Positions 1 to 8,481 of a stretch of 11,644 bases of DNA are shown here, in pieces. The stretch's first letter is position 1. Every line of letters starts with the position of its first letter. The DNA is from Jimgerdemannia flammicorona (taxonomy: Eukaryota; Mucoromycota; Endogonomycetes; Endogonales; Endogonaceae), in contig RBNI01006172.1 of assembly GCA_003990745.1 (NCBI GenBank), positions 1 through 11,644 of the forward strand. The letters are read 5' to 3'. The notes under the pieces were generated by a model. It did no database searches, was not told the DNA's origin, and saw nothing but the letters and a program-made list of their open reading frames with translations. The position numbers and the translations under genes were made by a program.

Positions 1-784
1 TTTTTTTATAGTTTCTCAAACTCCATTCTTTATTAATACATCTGTTTATTCAATATATAATATATTAAGCCCACCTCTATCAGATCCCTCTAGAGCCCTT
101 TTCTCCTCCTCCAAACTCTCTCTATAAAGATCACTAGATCATTAATCATCTCCACCCACCTACTACTCTATTCACAAATGTCTTCTACTAAATGGCAGTA
201 ATGCCCACTCTGAGGACTCTATTCAACCCATCACTCTGTCAGCAAATCTCCCATCAATCCCTCCCATCTCAACAATCTCTCCTGTAAATCCAACTATTGT
301 CTTTCCTCAAAAACAAAAAGCCAATGATCAGCCAGCCCTACCTATACAGCTAAAATCCACCCTACGGTGAGCTATTTATTGCTCACACCTTCCACCAACC
401 TAGTTCTCAAATCTTCCTAGTAATCTCTCTCCCTATCTGGTCTCCTCTTCACACTCAGCTGGTCTCCTACTGTTATTCAAAAGTCCCCCAGAATCTCATA
501 CTCTCCCAGCCAATGTTCTGAAGTCTACACAAAATCTCCAACTTGTCCTACATTGTAGCACTCCTTTTATTCCAGTAGTCCACCATCTACTAGATATCCA
601 GTATGGAAATTCAATATTATATTCCTACCCCTATCCTATCCAGAATGTGGGAGAAAGCCACCTTCATACTTCTGCACTCTATACTCAGACTTCTACTCAA
701 TCTCACTTCTTACTAATTCTTACTGCTTATGCCAAAGATTCTGATTGCATCTCTACTGATACTCTATTCTAATCTCATAATTTT
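1..784. other. Pyrimidine-rich segment of unknown nature
   Basis: The plus strand is C/T-rich and very poor in G; for example 241-300 holds 22 C but only 3 G. CA dinucleotides are common, so this segment has not been eroded like the DNA to its right. The change in texture near 770-790 is abrupt and falls inside the integrase reading frame of the neighbouring pol relic. One plus-strand frame is open from 404 to 769 (122 codons, no ATG), but stop codons need purines, so scarcity of G and A explains much of that. I recognise no protein motif on either strand. It could be another part of a retroelement (the G-poor strand is the sense strand in the other elements of this window) or unrelated DNA joined to the truncated pol. 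Confidence 0.4.
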
Positions 785-2110
785 TATTAGTATAAAGTAG
801 ATTTATTTGCTAAGATAGTTTATAAATATAATAATAATATTCTAATTATTTCTAATCTTAAAATATTATATAATAAAGTTTATTATAATATAATTTTTAA
901 TTATAGGTTAAAATTGAGAGAAGTTATAAAAACTAGCTAATAGCTTATTAATACTTATGAATCTTTAATATATAAATTAAAGAGAACTATAAAGATCCTA
1001 ATATCTTTAATTATCTTACTAGTAGAATTTTTGAGAGATGGAGCTATAGGTTTTATTAAACTAAAATTTTCTATATCTGAAGTATTATAGAATTCTTATA
1101 TATATAATCTTAAGTCTGAGATTATTATTTCTAGATATTATTACTTATTTATAATCTCTTTAGATAAGTTTATCTCAATATATATATAAATTTCTTAATT
1201 ATTCTTTTTATAACTTCAGATACTTCAGAGTCTAGATTCTAATAGTACTAAAGAAAATTCAGTAATCGGTTTTTTTTTCTAATAATTATTTTTAATGAGT
1301 TAAATAAAATTACTAATGACTTTAATAAAAGAATAAGTTTATTTTCTATATCTTAAGAATCTATCTATTATTTAGTTAATCTTATCTGATATATATTTAA
1401 TCTTTATATTAAAAATATAATAATCTCTATATATTATACTTATTTATAGATTAGTATTAGCTAAATATATTTAAAAGTATATATAGTAATTTATATACTA
1501 CAAAAAATTATCTAAATAAGAAATAATACTATTTTTTGAGAGCTATAACTATAGCTAATAACTTTTTCTTATAGATAATATATGTTATTTTAGCTAACTT
1601 AAGTTTTTAAGAAAGGTAGACTATTGAGTAGTCTTTTTAACTAAATATTATTTTAATAATAATAATTGAAATATTAGTTATTAAAGTAAAAGGTTTTAAT
1701 AAATTTAGTATAATAAGAATTAAGATATTAGTTAAATGTCTTTTGAAATAGTTTATATATAGTCTTAATATAGATAAGAGTTTATTTATTTTTGATATTT
1801 ATATTCTTTTGAATTAGACTAATAAGTAAAGCTATAATAACTTAGTATTTATAATAAATTATTAATAATATCTAACTAATTTTAAGAATCTCTACTATAA
1901 CTTGAAAGTTATTGAAATAGAGAAATTCTATAGTATTAATACTTTCTTAAATTCTATATTATTACTATTATTTAAGATAATATAAACTAAATATTTAATT
2001 AGATTTTAATAAAACTTACTTTTATATAGTTAGTATTATTATAATATAATTAATATACTTTTAAGTAAGATATATATAATGTAGTTTAATAGTCTTACTG
2101 TAAATTAAGA
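785..2110 (-). pseudogene. Ty3/Gypsy pol relic, copy 1 (RT end, RNase H, start of integrase)
   Basis: A reverse transcriptase/RNase H/integrase polyprotein fragment, read on the minus strand in a single frame full of stops. From about 2095 the frame gives the RT thumb region. At 1888-1853 it reads FLKLVRYY, two stops, then FI, matching the Gypsy block FLGLxxYYRRFI. RNase H follows at about 1693-1500: FTLITNIS stands for FxLETDAS, with Asp changed to Asn at 1673-1675, and further on there are YLSQKLKLAK and KKKLLAIVIALKK. Integrase is readable at 1200-790, including INFII (the first catalytic Asp, MDFI type, now Asn at 878-880) and FINYLSK for VVDRLSK. Trp, Arg and Gln codons have become TAA, TAG or TGA. 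The YxDD palm motif is not readable, and the frame ends near 785 within the integrase core. Non-functional. The domain assignment is firm; the ends are approximate. Confidence 0.87.
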
Positions 2111-2280
2111 TATCATAAATATATATTAATACTAGTATTTGAAATAAATTAAATTAGATCAAATTTAACTTTAATTTGATTTAATTTAAAATATTTGAAA
2201 TAATTTAAAAACAATCTTTACAAATTTAAAAATATCTATTATCTTTATTAAATTATCTAGAAATCTATAATTTGGTATAG
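2111..2280. repeat. Short AT-rich repeat with imperfect palindrome
   Basis: About 110 bases (2143-2252) align with 5441-5530 in the same orientation; most differences are G/A or C/T, plus an insertion of about 16 bases here. 2149-2168 and 2171-2189 form an imperfect inverted repeat with a 2-base loop, one gap and one C/T difference. The pol frame to the left fades out here, so this may be a separate small repeat or a truncated element end. The right edge is sharp: by about 2281 composition becomes balanced. Confidence 0.45.
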
Positions 2281-2388
2281 AACTTCACATACTAAAGGGG
2301 AATTGATATATGTTTCTTGAAGCGAAGTGACTGCCTTTCCTCAAGCGCCACTGCCCGCCGTGACATCACTTTTTTTTTTTCTCTTGGT

Positions 2389-3171
2389 TCAAAACAAAGA
2401 TTTTGCAGCGAGCAGCCGATTTCCTTGTTCGAGCATTATGGTTTGGTTTGACCTTACAGTTCTTGGGTGATATGGCCCCCATCTATATCTACCTGTAATA
2501 GGGCTGTTCGTAGCTCTCGCGCCATAACGATTCGAACCAACTTGGCCGCGAACGTGAAAGGCGTTGGTACATGGGGCAAGTGTCCTGACATCTAGCGGTT
2601 CAACATTTGTTAAAAATCCTTGCACAGTTAAGTATTTCATATCAATGTTATTTCATATCGATGTGGTGAACCTTGTATAATCTTTGAAATCAGAAAACAC
2701 CTACTGACATACTTTTGACCGGTTCCTTATGCCGGTCTTGGTTGCTATAAACCAACTGATGAGCCCCTTAAGCAAGGGCGAAACCGGTTTCATAGGCAAC
2801 CCATCTTCCATTGTCGTGGGCAAACGCTCAAATTCTTGCTATGCGTCATCGACTGAACGTGGTCCCGCGGCGAGAATGTGCCATGCGACGTCGAGCGCCA
2901 CGCGCGTTTGAGGTGGTTCGAGTTTCCGACAAGGCCACACGGTGATCCATGCGAGGACATGCGTCAGCCCCTCGAACGATGGGACACCAGAGTCACTCTT
3001 CAAAATGTGGCGCCACTTGAAGCTCGCCCTTCTGTTGAGTTTTTGATGGATGCCGTTATGCGCCCACAGACACGTTACCGCATTATGCAACCTTTTACGA
3101 GTATGCCCGCGCGAGCACCCAGTGCCCTGCCAGACATTTTTCGAAGCTGCGCGGAAAGGTGCAGGCACCAC
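2389..3171 (-). pseudogene. Decayed gene-like frame, C-terminal part, product unknown
   Basis: One minus-strand frame runs from 3171 to the TAG or TAA-type end at 2389 with only three internal stops in about 260 codons: TAG at 2839-2841, TAG at 2701-2703 and TGA at 2653-2655. Random sequence of this composition would give about twelve. The reading has ordinary amino-acid variety, for example QEFERLPTTMEDGLPMKPVS just after the first stop. The last stretch, 2640-2389, is an uninterrupted 83-codon frame starting with ATG and might be a separate small gene. I recognise no domain, signal peptide or membrane segment. It may join the segment at 3078-3695 by a frameshift or a lost intron. A spurious frame opposite a plus-strand gene is a real alternative. 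Confidence 0.33.
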
Positions 3172-3695
3172 TGCCGGCGAACGTTAAATGGCGGCTCGAG
3201 ACTAGGTGCCGTCGCGTGAAACTCTACCATAAGTTTGAGTATCTGCTGTTGTCTGCTGTTGTACATTGATGGAATCAAGTCATGGCGAGTCTTCTTTATG
3301 TGATTCCAGCTTCGTACTTTGTTCATACATTGGTTGTTGACCTCACACTCACCCCCATCTTCCAACATGATCACATAATCGAAAGCGAGCTTCTACAAAA
3401 AAAGAAACCCCGTCGAGTCCACAAACTCCAGCCTCGTCTTCAACGTCATCGACCCGCCGAACTGTTCTACAGGCCCCACCCGTACCAACGATCCTTCGCC
3501 TATTAACCTCTCTCTCAGCTCGGACACGAAAACCACATGCTCGCGGCATTAGTCCACCTCCTGCCATTTCAAGGAGCAGGATCCCGACGTCATATACGGA
3601 TTAGTCCCCCGAGAATTGTACTCCTCCATCACGGCCTGAATGCGCGGGTCCCGGGCGCTTCAGAAAATCTGCGCTGCTTGGAGGATCTCGTTCAT
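3078..3695 (-). pseudogene. Decayed gene-like frame, middle part, product unknown
   Basis: On the minus strand the frame from ATG at 3695 continues to a stop at 3075-3077 with three internal stops in about 205 codons: TGA at 3660-3662 (a Trp-type change), TAA at 3549-3551 and TAG at 3393-3395. Protein-like stretches include SARDPRIQAVMEEYNSRG and CREHVVFVSELRERLIGEG. It overlaps the downstream frame by about 100 bases in a different phase, consistent with a frameshift near 3100-3170. Upstream, the phase changes close to 3690. No family is recognised. Three stops with otherwise normal codon variety suggest a gene lost fairly recently, but a chance frame cannot be excluded. Confidence 0.33.
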
Positions 3696-4342
3696 GAGGA
3701 GCTAGTTCACCTAGTTCATCGGCAGATTTGTCATAGGTAATGATACGCTCGCTGGCAATTTGATTGGCTGCAGTCTTTATCTATGTCAACCTCTTTAAAT
3801 TATGAAACCCAAACAACCTCTTTAAGATGCAATCTCTTAAGCTTCCCAATCTGCTCCCCGACAAGTATTCTATCCTTGTACAATGCCTACGGCCGCCTTT
3901 CCCATGTGTCGAGCCCATCACCTTATGGTACTGAGTCCACACTTTTTTATTTATTTTTCTTGGAGGATATAAGAAAACATTCGCTCATGAAACGAAACGT
4001 GTCCAATAAGGCACCTCGATAAAATCATCCCTAACCAGTTTGGACAGCTCAAGAACCCAATTCTTTCCGATCCTTCTCTATCAGATTCAGCAAGAGAAGC
4101 CTCGACGTCAATAAACTGGCACGTGAGAGCTTCATCAGAGACCGGCGGGTAGAGAAGCTGGCGCATCCATCCATTCTCATTTTGATACATTGACACTTAT
4201 CCTCCTGCTCCCCTCGAAATTCAGGTAAACTTGCTACTAGGTTCTCGCTCATCCAGTGGGAGCAGAAGTCTGTTGAGGAGGCTGAAACTCTCGCTTCGCA
4301 TGCTCCTCTGCCTCTCCACATGAGGACACTGCTCTTCTGCAT
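3696..4342 (-). pseudogene. Possible 5' part of the decayed gene, three phases
   Basis: Three overlapping minus-strand frames lie end to end. 4342-4049 is open for 97 codons in one phase. 4196-3951 is open for 81 codons in a second phase, including ALTCQFIDVEASLAESD. About 3965-3690 is open in a third phase with a single TAG at 3781-3783 and reads into NQIASERIITYDKSADELG next to the ATG-led segment at 3695. The phase changes could be frameshifts or unspliced introns; I see no clear GT...AG pair that settles it. The plus-strand frame 3783-4022 overlaps and is a weaker alternative. Function unknown. Confidence 0.25.
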
Positions 4343-4492
4343 ACTTGTTCGTGTTTGGATGATTTTATTTTATTTTTATATATATATTCCGAGGAATTAT
4401 CGGATAAAGAACGACGTGTGCGTCCATTCTGTTCTAGGTATGTAACTCTGTGAACCATCACGTCTGGCCATTGGGAACTCAAAAGGATAGGG

Positions 4493-4495
<3 letters not shown>

Positions 4496-4527
<32 letters not shown>
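4496..4527. repeat. Homopolymer run, 32 T
   Basis: A pure T run of 32 bases near the right edge of the island. Read on the minus strand it is an A32 tract with AT-rich DNA upstream of it, the layout of a poly(A) tail on a non-LTR retroelement or retrocopy inserted on the minus strand. I could not recognise any LINE protein upstream (to the right), so this remains a suggestion. It also makes a run of Lys codons in a minus-strand frame at 4572-4249, which is therefore not a credible gene. Confidence 0.8.
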
Positions 4528-5324
4528 CGTCTTCATGGTGGAGACGAGAGTTGGATAAGATCGCAATGTCATAGTATTACCTTTCTTTTACCCAAAGTGT
4601 TTAGTAGAGATTGTTTTCCTCCTTTCTATAGATCTTTAGAATATTATTACAAATAGTATCAGTACTTGGCAGATGTAAATCATACTTGAGGAAATTAAAG
4701 ATATTATATATTAGTTATTTTTGATAGTTATAAATAGTTGGTCTGTATATAATCTAGTAAATAAGTTAATTTTGAAACTCTACTGAAGTATATGTTGATT
4801 AAATAGAGTTTTTAGTATAGGAAGATCAATCAATTATATTTTAGAAGATAACTATACTTATTATAGCTTGGAAGTTAATTTTGTTTATTTTTATATTTTT
4901 TTTAATTTTGTCTGAGTATCTTTCTCTTATATATCAGTATATATTCAAATTGAATAACTATGTATCCTGAACTTCTGGCAGTATAATATATGAGATTGAC
5001 TAAGTATAATAAGATTAATATTATATATATATATGTATCATATAATATATCAGTTATATTGCAAATATATATTTTTTTTTTACCCTACAGTAACTACAAA
5101 TAATCTTGTTAACAACTTTAACACAATATTGTCAGATTTTAAAATAAAGATTATCAAGAGTGTGAGAGATTATTAAAGATATTTGACTTGAAGTATTATT
5201 ATTACTATAAATTATTAAAGATTAGTCTATCAATATGAGTACTTGAATATACTATATATATATATATTTAAGTATATATTTACATAGATATATATAATAT
5301 GTATATAAGTTATATAGTAAATTT
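4528..5324. other. AT-rich DNA with no recognisable gene
   Basis: 4528-4640 still has balanced composition; from about 4640 the sequence is AT-rich with simple TA runs (for example around 5020-5035 and 5255-5275) and T runs (4896-4904, 5072-5081). All frames are closed by frequent stops. No RT, RNase H or integrase motif was readable on either strand. It is most likely a repeat mutated beyond recognition by eye. Confidence 0.5.
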
Positions 5325-5394
5325 AGATTGAAGGATTTAGATTGAAGAATTCAGATTAAAGAATTTGGATTGAGTAATTCAGATTGATCTGAGT
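5325..5394. repeat. 14-bp minisatellite, five units
   Basis: Five consecutive 14-base units start at 5325, 5339, 5353, 5367 and 5381. The consensus is AGATTGAAGAATTY. Units differ by a few substitutions, mainly G/A and T/C, and the fifth is the most divergent. The array is too short to suggest a centromeric or telomeric role. Confidence 0.8.
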
Positions 5395-5440
5395 TAGCTC
5401 AGATTGTTTCAGATTTAAGATTTAGATCAAACTGCTATAT

Positions 5441-5530
5441 AATAAATTAAATCTAGATTTGATTTGAATCAACTCATTTGAAGTACTACTTTCAAGTATC
5501 TAGTATCTATCAAGTTAGATGACAATAATA
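5441..5530. repeat. Second copy of the short AT-rich repeat
   Basis: Direct-orientation relative of 2143-2252. It shares AATAAATTAAAT followed by TAGAT, then TTTGATTT and ATTTGAA, then a TATCTA..TATCT block. Where they differ this copy tends to keep G or C and the left copy has A or T, so the left copy is the more heavily mutated. It lies just after the minisatellite. Together the two copies bracket the island and about 0.9 kb of AT-rich DNA. Confidence 0.45.
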
Positions 5531-5810
5531 TCATCTATACTCAAAGAAAAAGAAATGAAAGATATATCTCTATAGTAATATTATAGAATTTGCTAATACT
5601 TTTCTAAATATATTATATACTTTAAATATTAACAAAACCTCTTTTTAATTGAGAAAATAATATCTTATAATAATAAAGAGATATATATACTTAAAGAGTA
5701 TAACAGTCTATGATTTAAATAAACATAAATTAATAATAGCCTCAAAATATTACAATCATTATAAAATTAATAGTATACTAAATAGTGTAAAAACTTTTAT
5801 ATATATAATA
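5531..5810. other. AT-rich DNA with no recognisable gene
   Basis: AT-rich, stop-rich in all frames. The reverse complement of about 5760-5810 may carry the A' homology a little past the point where I stop it, but the alignment becomes too loose to trust. Nothing else is recognisable. Confidence 0.4.
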
Positions 5811-6143
5811 ACTATATAAGAGGATACTTTATTAGAGTACTATTATTTAGTTCTGAAAGAGTTGTTTTCTGGAAGTTCTGAATATTCTGGAAGACTGTTT
5901 TCTTAAGGTCAAGATTAATTTCAAATAGAGTATATTCTCTATGCTTATTAATTTCAAGATTAGATTAATATCTCAACTAAAGTTCTTTTCTGGACTTATT
6001 CTGAATATTCAGAAGTTTCTATATTTCAGAAAGTTCAAATAAACTAAGATTTGCTTAATTGAATTAATATATCACTATAGATAATACTCAATTAGGAAAT
6101 TTTGAAATCTGATTAGGAGTAAGATCTAACATAAGATGGGTTT
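5811..6143 (-). repeat. Inverted repeat arm A' (mutated copy of A)
   Basis: The reverse complement of this stretch aligns end to end with 7311-7642. Landmarks kept in both copies include AAATTTCCTAATTG, AAAACAGTCTTCCAGA and TTGAGAT. Nearly all differences are transitions in one direction: where A has GGGTATTGTCTGCAG, A' has GAGTATTATCTATAG, and where A has ATGCCAATTCAAC, A' has ATATTAATTCAAT. A' is therefore the more mutated copy, with CA and TG turned into TA. At 6143/6144 it abuts the truncated start of B. Confidence 0.85.
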
Positions 6144-6720
6144 ATATAAGCGCACAATCTCCAAGCCACCAAAATCGCATGGCATCCTCAGAACTAATTT
6201 GGAAATCACATGCAAGACTATAAAACAAGAGATTATCTGGTTATATGAAATATACCAGCAAGCATGAGAACCCACCACCAAGTTATAAGAATACTAGAAG
6301 AAGTACTACAACCATAAGACTGACTCTGAACTGCTATAACTAGTTTGGTATACTATACTATTACAAAAGGAAACCAAAAGTACAAAACTCAAATTGAGAT
6401 AAGAAGAACCCTATCTCATCTACCAAAAGGTTCACGAACTGTACTTATCAACTCAAGACCAAGATACACTACAACCATATGAGATCTCATTACTTAGCAG
6501 AAGCAAAACACATTTGAACAACTCCATTTGCTCTATCTGTGTAACCTCTATTGGAGAGTGACAGATGCTTCATCTGAACTCAAGAAAGCCATCAATGTTG
6601 AAACCAATCTCAAGTCATCCACATAACAGATATTACTACTAGAAATTGCTTCAGATTACAGAAAGTATCATTTCCGAGAGGTTCAAACCCCCAGCCATAA
6701 CATTGGGAGCCCTCACACTA
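6144..6720 (+). pseudogene. Truncated relic of the extra retroelement ORF (plus-strand copy)
   Basis: This plus-strand stretch is homologous to the reverse complement of about 8207-8990, the ORF relic downstream of pol in the minus-strand element. Aligned readings share phase: around 6264 MRTHHQVIRILEEV corresponds to MINHYYDINITEIS in the other copy. The local sequence is less mutated than its partner but is broken by several stops. It starts abruptly at the A' boundary, so its 5' end is missing, and it lacks about 330 bases (near 6640) that the partner has at about 8280-8600. No known domain recognised. Confidence 0.5.
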
Positions 6721-6902
6721 GACGAGAATGATCAGTCCTCGCAAATGCACCAGCAGACCAAAAAAAAAGAGAACCAAGACCTGTTATCCTTGTACAACCA
6801 TCACCACCAAGGACAGCCTTAATCTTGCAAGAGATAGAAGTAATGACATCTTGAAAACTGATGATATCAGAAGTCAGAAAACTGTTCAGACTTTGTCAGC
6901 GA

Positions 6903-6928
6903 TGATGTCATCAATAGTGATGTCATCA
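6903..6928 (+). promoter_or_regulatory. Pair of CRE-like sites in the LTR
   Basis: TGATGTCATCA occurs twice, at 6903-6913 and 6918-6928, spaced 15 bases start to start. TGATGTCA is one transition from the CREB/ATF site TGACGTCA. Sites of this kind in the upstream part of an LTR are plausible activator sites. Binding is inferred, not shown. Confidence 0.35.
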
Positions 6929-7014
6929 AAGACTAACCAGACAGCATCTAAACCTATAAATAGCTTAGCAGTCATAGTATAGTTAGGTTAGCCTTATATA
7001 ATGTGACTGTGAAC

Positions 7015-7028
7015 TGACTCAGCAGTCA
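7015..7028 (+). promoter_or_regulatory. Gcn4/AP-1-type dyad in the LTR
   Basis: TGACTCAGCAGTCA contains a consensus Gcn4/CPC1/AP-1 site TGACTCA and forms a dyad TGACT-CAGC-AGTCA. It lies about 115 bases upstream of the TATA box, a normal place for an activator site. The same TGACTCA core is duplicated at 9240-9301. Confidence 0.35.
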
Positions 7029-7140
7029 GATGATCTCTTGATATGTCAGATCACACTTGTACTATATGACTGCATTCCAACTCAGCAAGACACTAAGTGC
7101 TATATCCATATTCAGTATAGTCCAGATAGCCCCTCACTAG

Positions 7141-7148
7141 TATAAATA
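7141..7148 (+). promoter_or_regulatory. TATA box of the plus-strand LTR
   Basis: TATAAATA followed by a C/T-rich stretch and then a region rich in GAACA-type repeats, as in fungal LTR promoters. The minus-strand partner has the matching element as CATAAATA near 7811-7822 (minus). Confidence 0.5.
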
Positions 7149-7273
7149 CCCCCTCCCCCAGACCTCAGAATCTCAGACTTGAACACTTGAACAATCTGAA
7201 CACAACTCCTGAGCACTTCTCCACAATATCTTTTCACACAACTACTCCTAGTATAGCAATATCATGAATAGCA

Positions 7274-7279
7274 AATAAA
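7274..7279 (+). terminator. Polyadenylation signal AATAAA in the LTR
   Basis: AATAAA about 130 bases downstream of the TATA box and about 30 bases before the element edge. The partner copy keeps the same signal on the minus strand next to its own edge. Order and spacing fit an LTR whose transcript is polyadenylated within it. Confidence 0.4.
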
Positions 7280-7310
7280 CCTATTTAATAACCCACAAAC
7301 CACTCTTAAG

Positions 7311-7642
7311 AAAACCTGCTCCCCATTAGGTCCCACTCCTGACCCTATCACGAAATTTCCTAATTGGGTATTGTCTGCAGTGATATGCCAATTCAACTAA
7401 GCTGGTCTTAGTCTCTCGAACTTCCTGAAATATGGGAAATCCTGAACATTCAGAACTAGTCTGAAAAAGGACTTTGGTTGAGATGTCAACCTGATCTTGA
7501 AATCAATAAGCGTAGAGTACATATTCTATATGAAATTGATCTTGACCATAAGAAAACAGTCTTCCAGAGTATCTAGAACTTTCAGAAAACCCTTCCAGAA
7601 CTATGTAATAGTTACCCTAAAAAGCAACCCTCTTACAGTTTA
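7311..7642 (+). repeat. Inverted repeat arm A, spacer between two facing LTRs
   Basis: A 332-base stretch bounded on both sides by the CTTAAG ends of oppositely oriented LTR-like units. Its mutated reverse complement is A' at 5811-6143. It keeps more G and C than A'. No frame is convincingly open; the 64-codon frame at 7497-7691 crosses the A/B' junction and is not credible. A could be a piece of another repeat into which two elements inserted, or an internal retroelement segment moved by rearrangement. Confidence 0.75.
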
Positions 7643-8160
7643 CTTAAGAGTAGTTTGTGGATTATTAAAGAGATTTATTCACTATTCATAATATTACTAT
7701 TGATTAATACTAGGAGTAGTTTACAAAAGAGTATTTATATAGAGAAGTATTCTTGACTTATTTGTCTATATTCTTGTCCAAGTTTCTGAGATCTGAAGGA
7801 GCAGATATATATTTATGCTAATGAGAGGCTATCTGGACTATACTAAATATAGATATAGTACTTTAGTATTTTGATAAGTCAGAATATAGTCACATACTAT
7901 AAGTGTGAACTGATATTTCAAGAGATTAACTAATTGCTAAGTTAGTATATAGTTATATAAGATAAGACTAATTTAACTATACTAATGGCTGCTATGCTAT
8001 TTATAGATTTAGATACTATCTGGATATTCTTTAATGAGATTACCATTAATGACTTTATCTCTGATAAAGTAGTTATCTATGATAAGTAGTTCTTAGATTA
8101 TATCTCTTTATTTATTTATATAGTAATATATTGAGACCATATTACTGTTCCACAGAATGT
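7643..8160 (-). mobile_element. LTR-like 3' end of the minus-strand Gypsy element
   Basis: Reverse-complement relative of 6721-7310. Shared blocks include GGCTATCTGGACTATACT, CACAAAC next to CTTAAG, and AATAAA. The plus-strand copy keeps GAATATGGATATAGCAC where this one has AAATATAGATATAGTAC, so this copy is the more mutated. It sits downstream (on the minus strand) of pol and the extra ORF, the position of a 3' LTR. The boundary at CTTAAG (7643-7648) is supported by loss of homology beyond it; the other boundary is approximate. Confidence 0.6.
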
Positions 8161-8481
8161 TATTATCTGTCTCATATATTGGATATAGTGTTGGTGGACA
8201 GAGAAAGTGTATATTGTCTTCAATTTTATTGGATTTGATATCAGTATATCTTTAATAGATTACAGTACTATATATTGTAGAGTTATATTATACTAGTAGC
8301 TATTTTTTATTTTACTTATACTTAGGAGGTGGGGTTGTTGGTTCTATCTCAAGAGTTGTCTGGAGATATAGGTTATATTCTCTAGTCTCTTTATTGTAGT
8401 TGAAGTAATTGATCATAAATGCAGATTGATACTCAGTCAGTAGTCATTATTCCAATAGATCTTATATATAATATTGAACTA
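8161..8481 (-). other. Spacer between extra ORF and LTR
   Basis: On the minus strand this follows the last stop of the extra ORF. About 8280-8600, which includes most of it, has no counterpart in the plus-strand copy B, so B has a deletion or this copy an insertion of about 330 bases. All frames are interrupted by several stops. A Pro-rich piece (TTPPPKYK) is visible in the ORF phase, so the original ORF may have continued here. Confidence 0.4.

Larger units (their letters stand above)
2281..4495. other. Balanced-composition island between mutated repeats
   Basis: GC content rises abruptly at about 2281 and falls again by about 4640. CG, CA and TG dinucleotides are all common inside, so the mutation process that erased the flanks has barely touched it. 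This suggests single-copy DNA or a recent arrival. Open frames occur on both strands. The minus strand gives the most protein-like reading and is annotated as three pseudogene segments. The longest plus-strand frame, 2878-3219 (113 codons), could also be the real one; at this length one such frame is expected by chance in a stretch this size. 2281-2388 holds no gene, only a T run at 2371-2380. Confidence 0.5.
6721..7310 (+). mobile_element. LTR-like 3' end of a Gypsy-type element, plus orientation
   Basis: Features fit a long terminal repeat. A purine-rich tract at about 6758-6773 could be the polypurine tract just before the LTR. A TATA box lies at 7141-7148 and AATAAA at 7274-7279, and homology to the oppositely oriented copy stops at CTTAAG (7305-7310). 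The exact 5' end is uncertain; TGTTATCC near 6782 is a candidate, giving an LTR of roughly 0.5 kb. It is preceded by an ORF relic and followed by A, not by a recognisable primer binding site, so it is probably a 3' or solo LTR with attached internal sequence. It is less mutated than its partner. The 84-codon frame 6728-6982 lies within it and is not a gene. Confidence 0.6.

Noticed and set aside
404..769. 122-codon open plus-strand frame in the pyrimidine-rich segment
   Set aside because: It has no ATG, reads as a Ser/Pro/Leu-rich string, and stop codons are unlikely where purines are scarce.
2878..3219. 113-codon plus-strand frame as a real gene
   Set aside because: It is kept only as an alternative. 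About one frame of this length is expected by chance in this island, and the opposite strand gives a longer, more continuous reading.
4249..4572. 107-codon minus-strand frame with a poly-Lys run
   Set aside because: The Lys run is the A32 tract; the rest overlaps better minus-strand frames and shows no family resemblance.
5020..5290. TA-rich runs as a replication origin or centromere core
   Set aside because: Simple TA runs are a common end product of RIP, and nothing else supports a special function.
6676..6712. tRNA-like T-arm motif or primer binding site (GGTTCAAACCC then CCAGCCA)
   Set aside because: The motif is there, but only a few bases separate the T loop from CCA instead of a full acceptor stem, so neither a tRNA gene nor a standard primer binding site fits.
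6728..6982. 84-codon plus-strand frame
   Set aside because: It lies inside the LTR-like region next to a purine tract and regulatory motifs; its counterpart in the inverted copy is not open.
7497..7691. 64-codon plus-strand frame
   Set aside because: It runs across the junction between A and the minus-strand LTR, and the A' copy does not preserve it.
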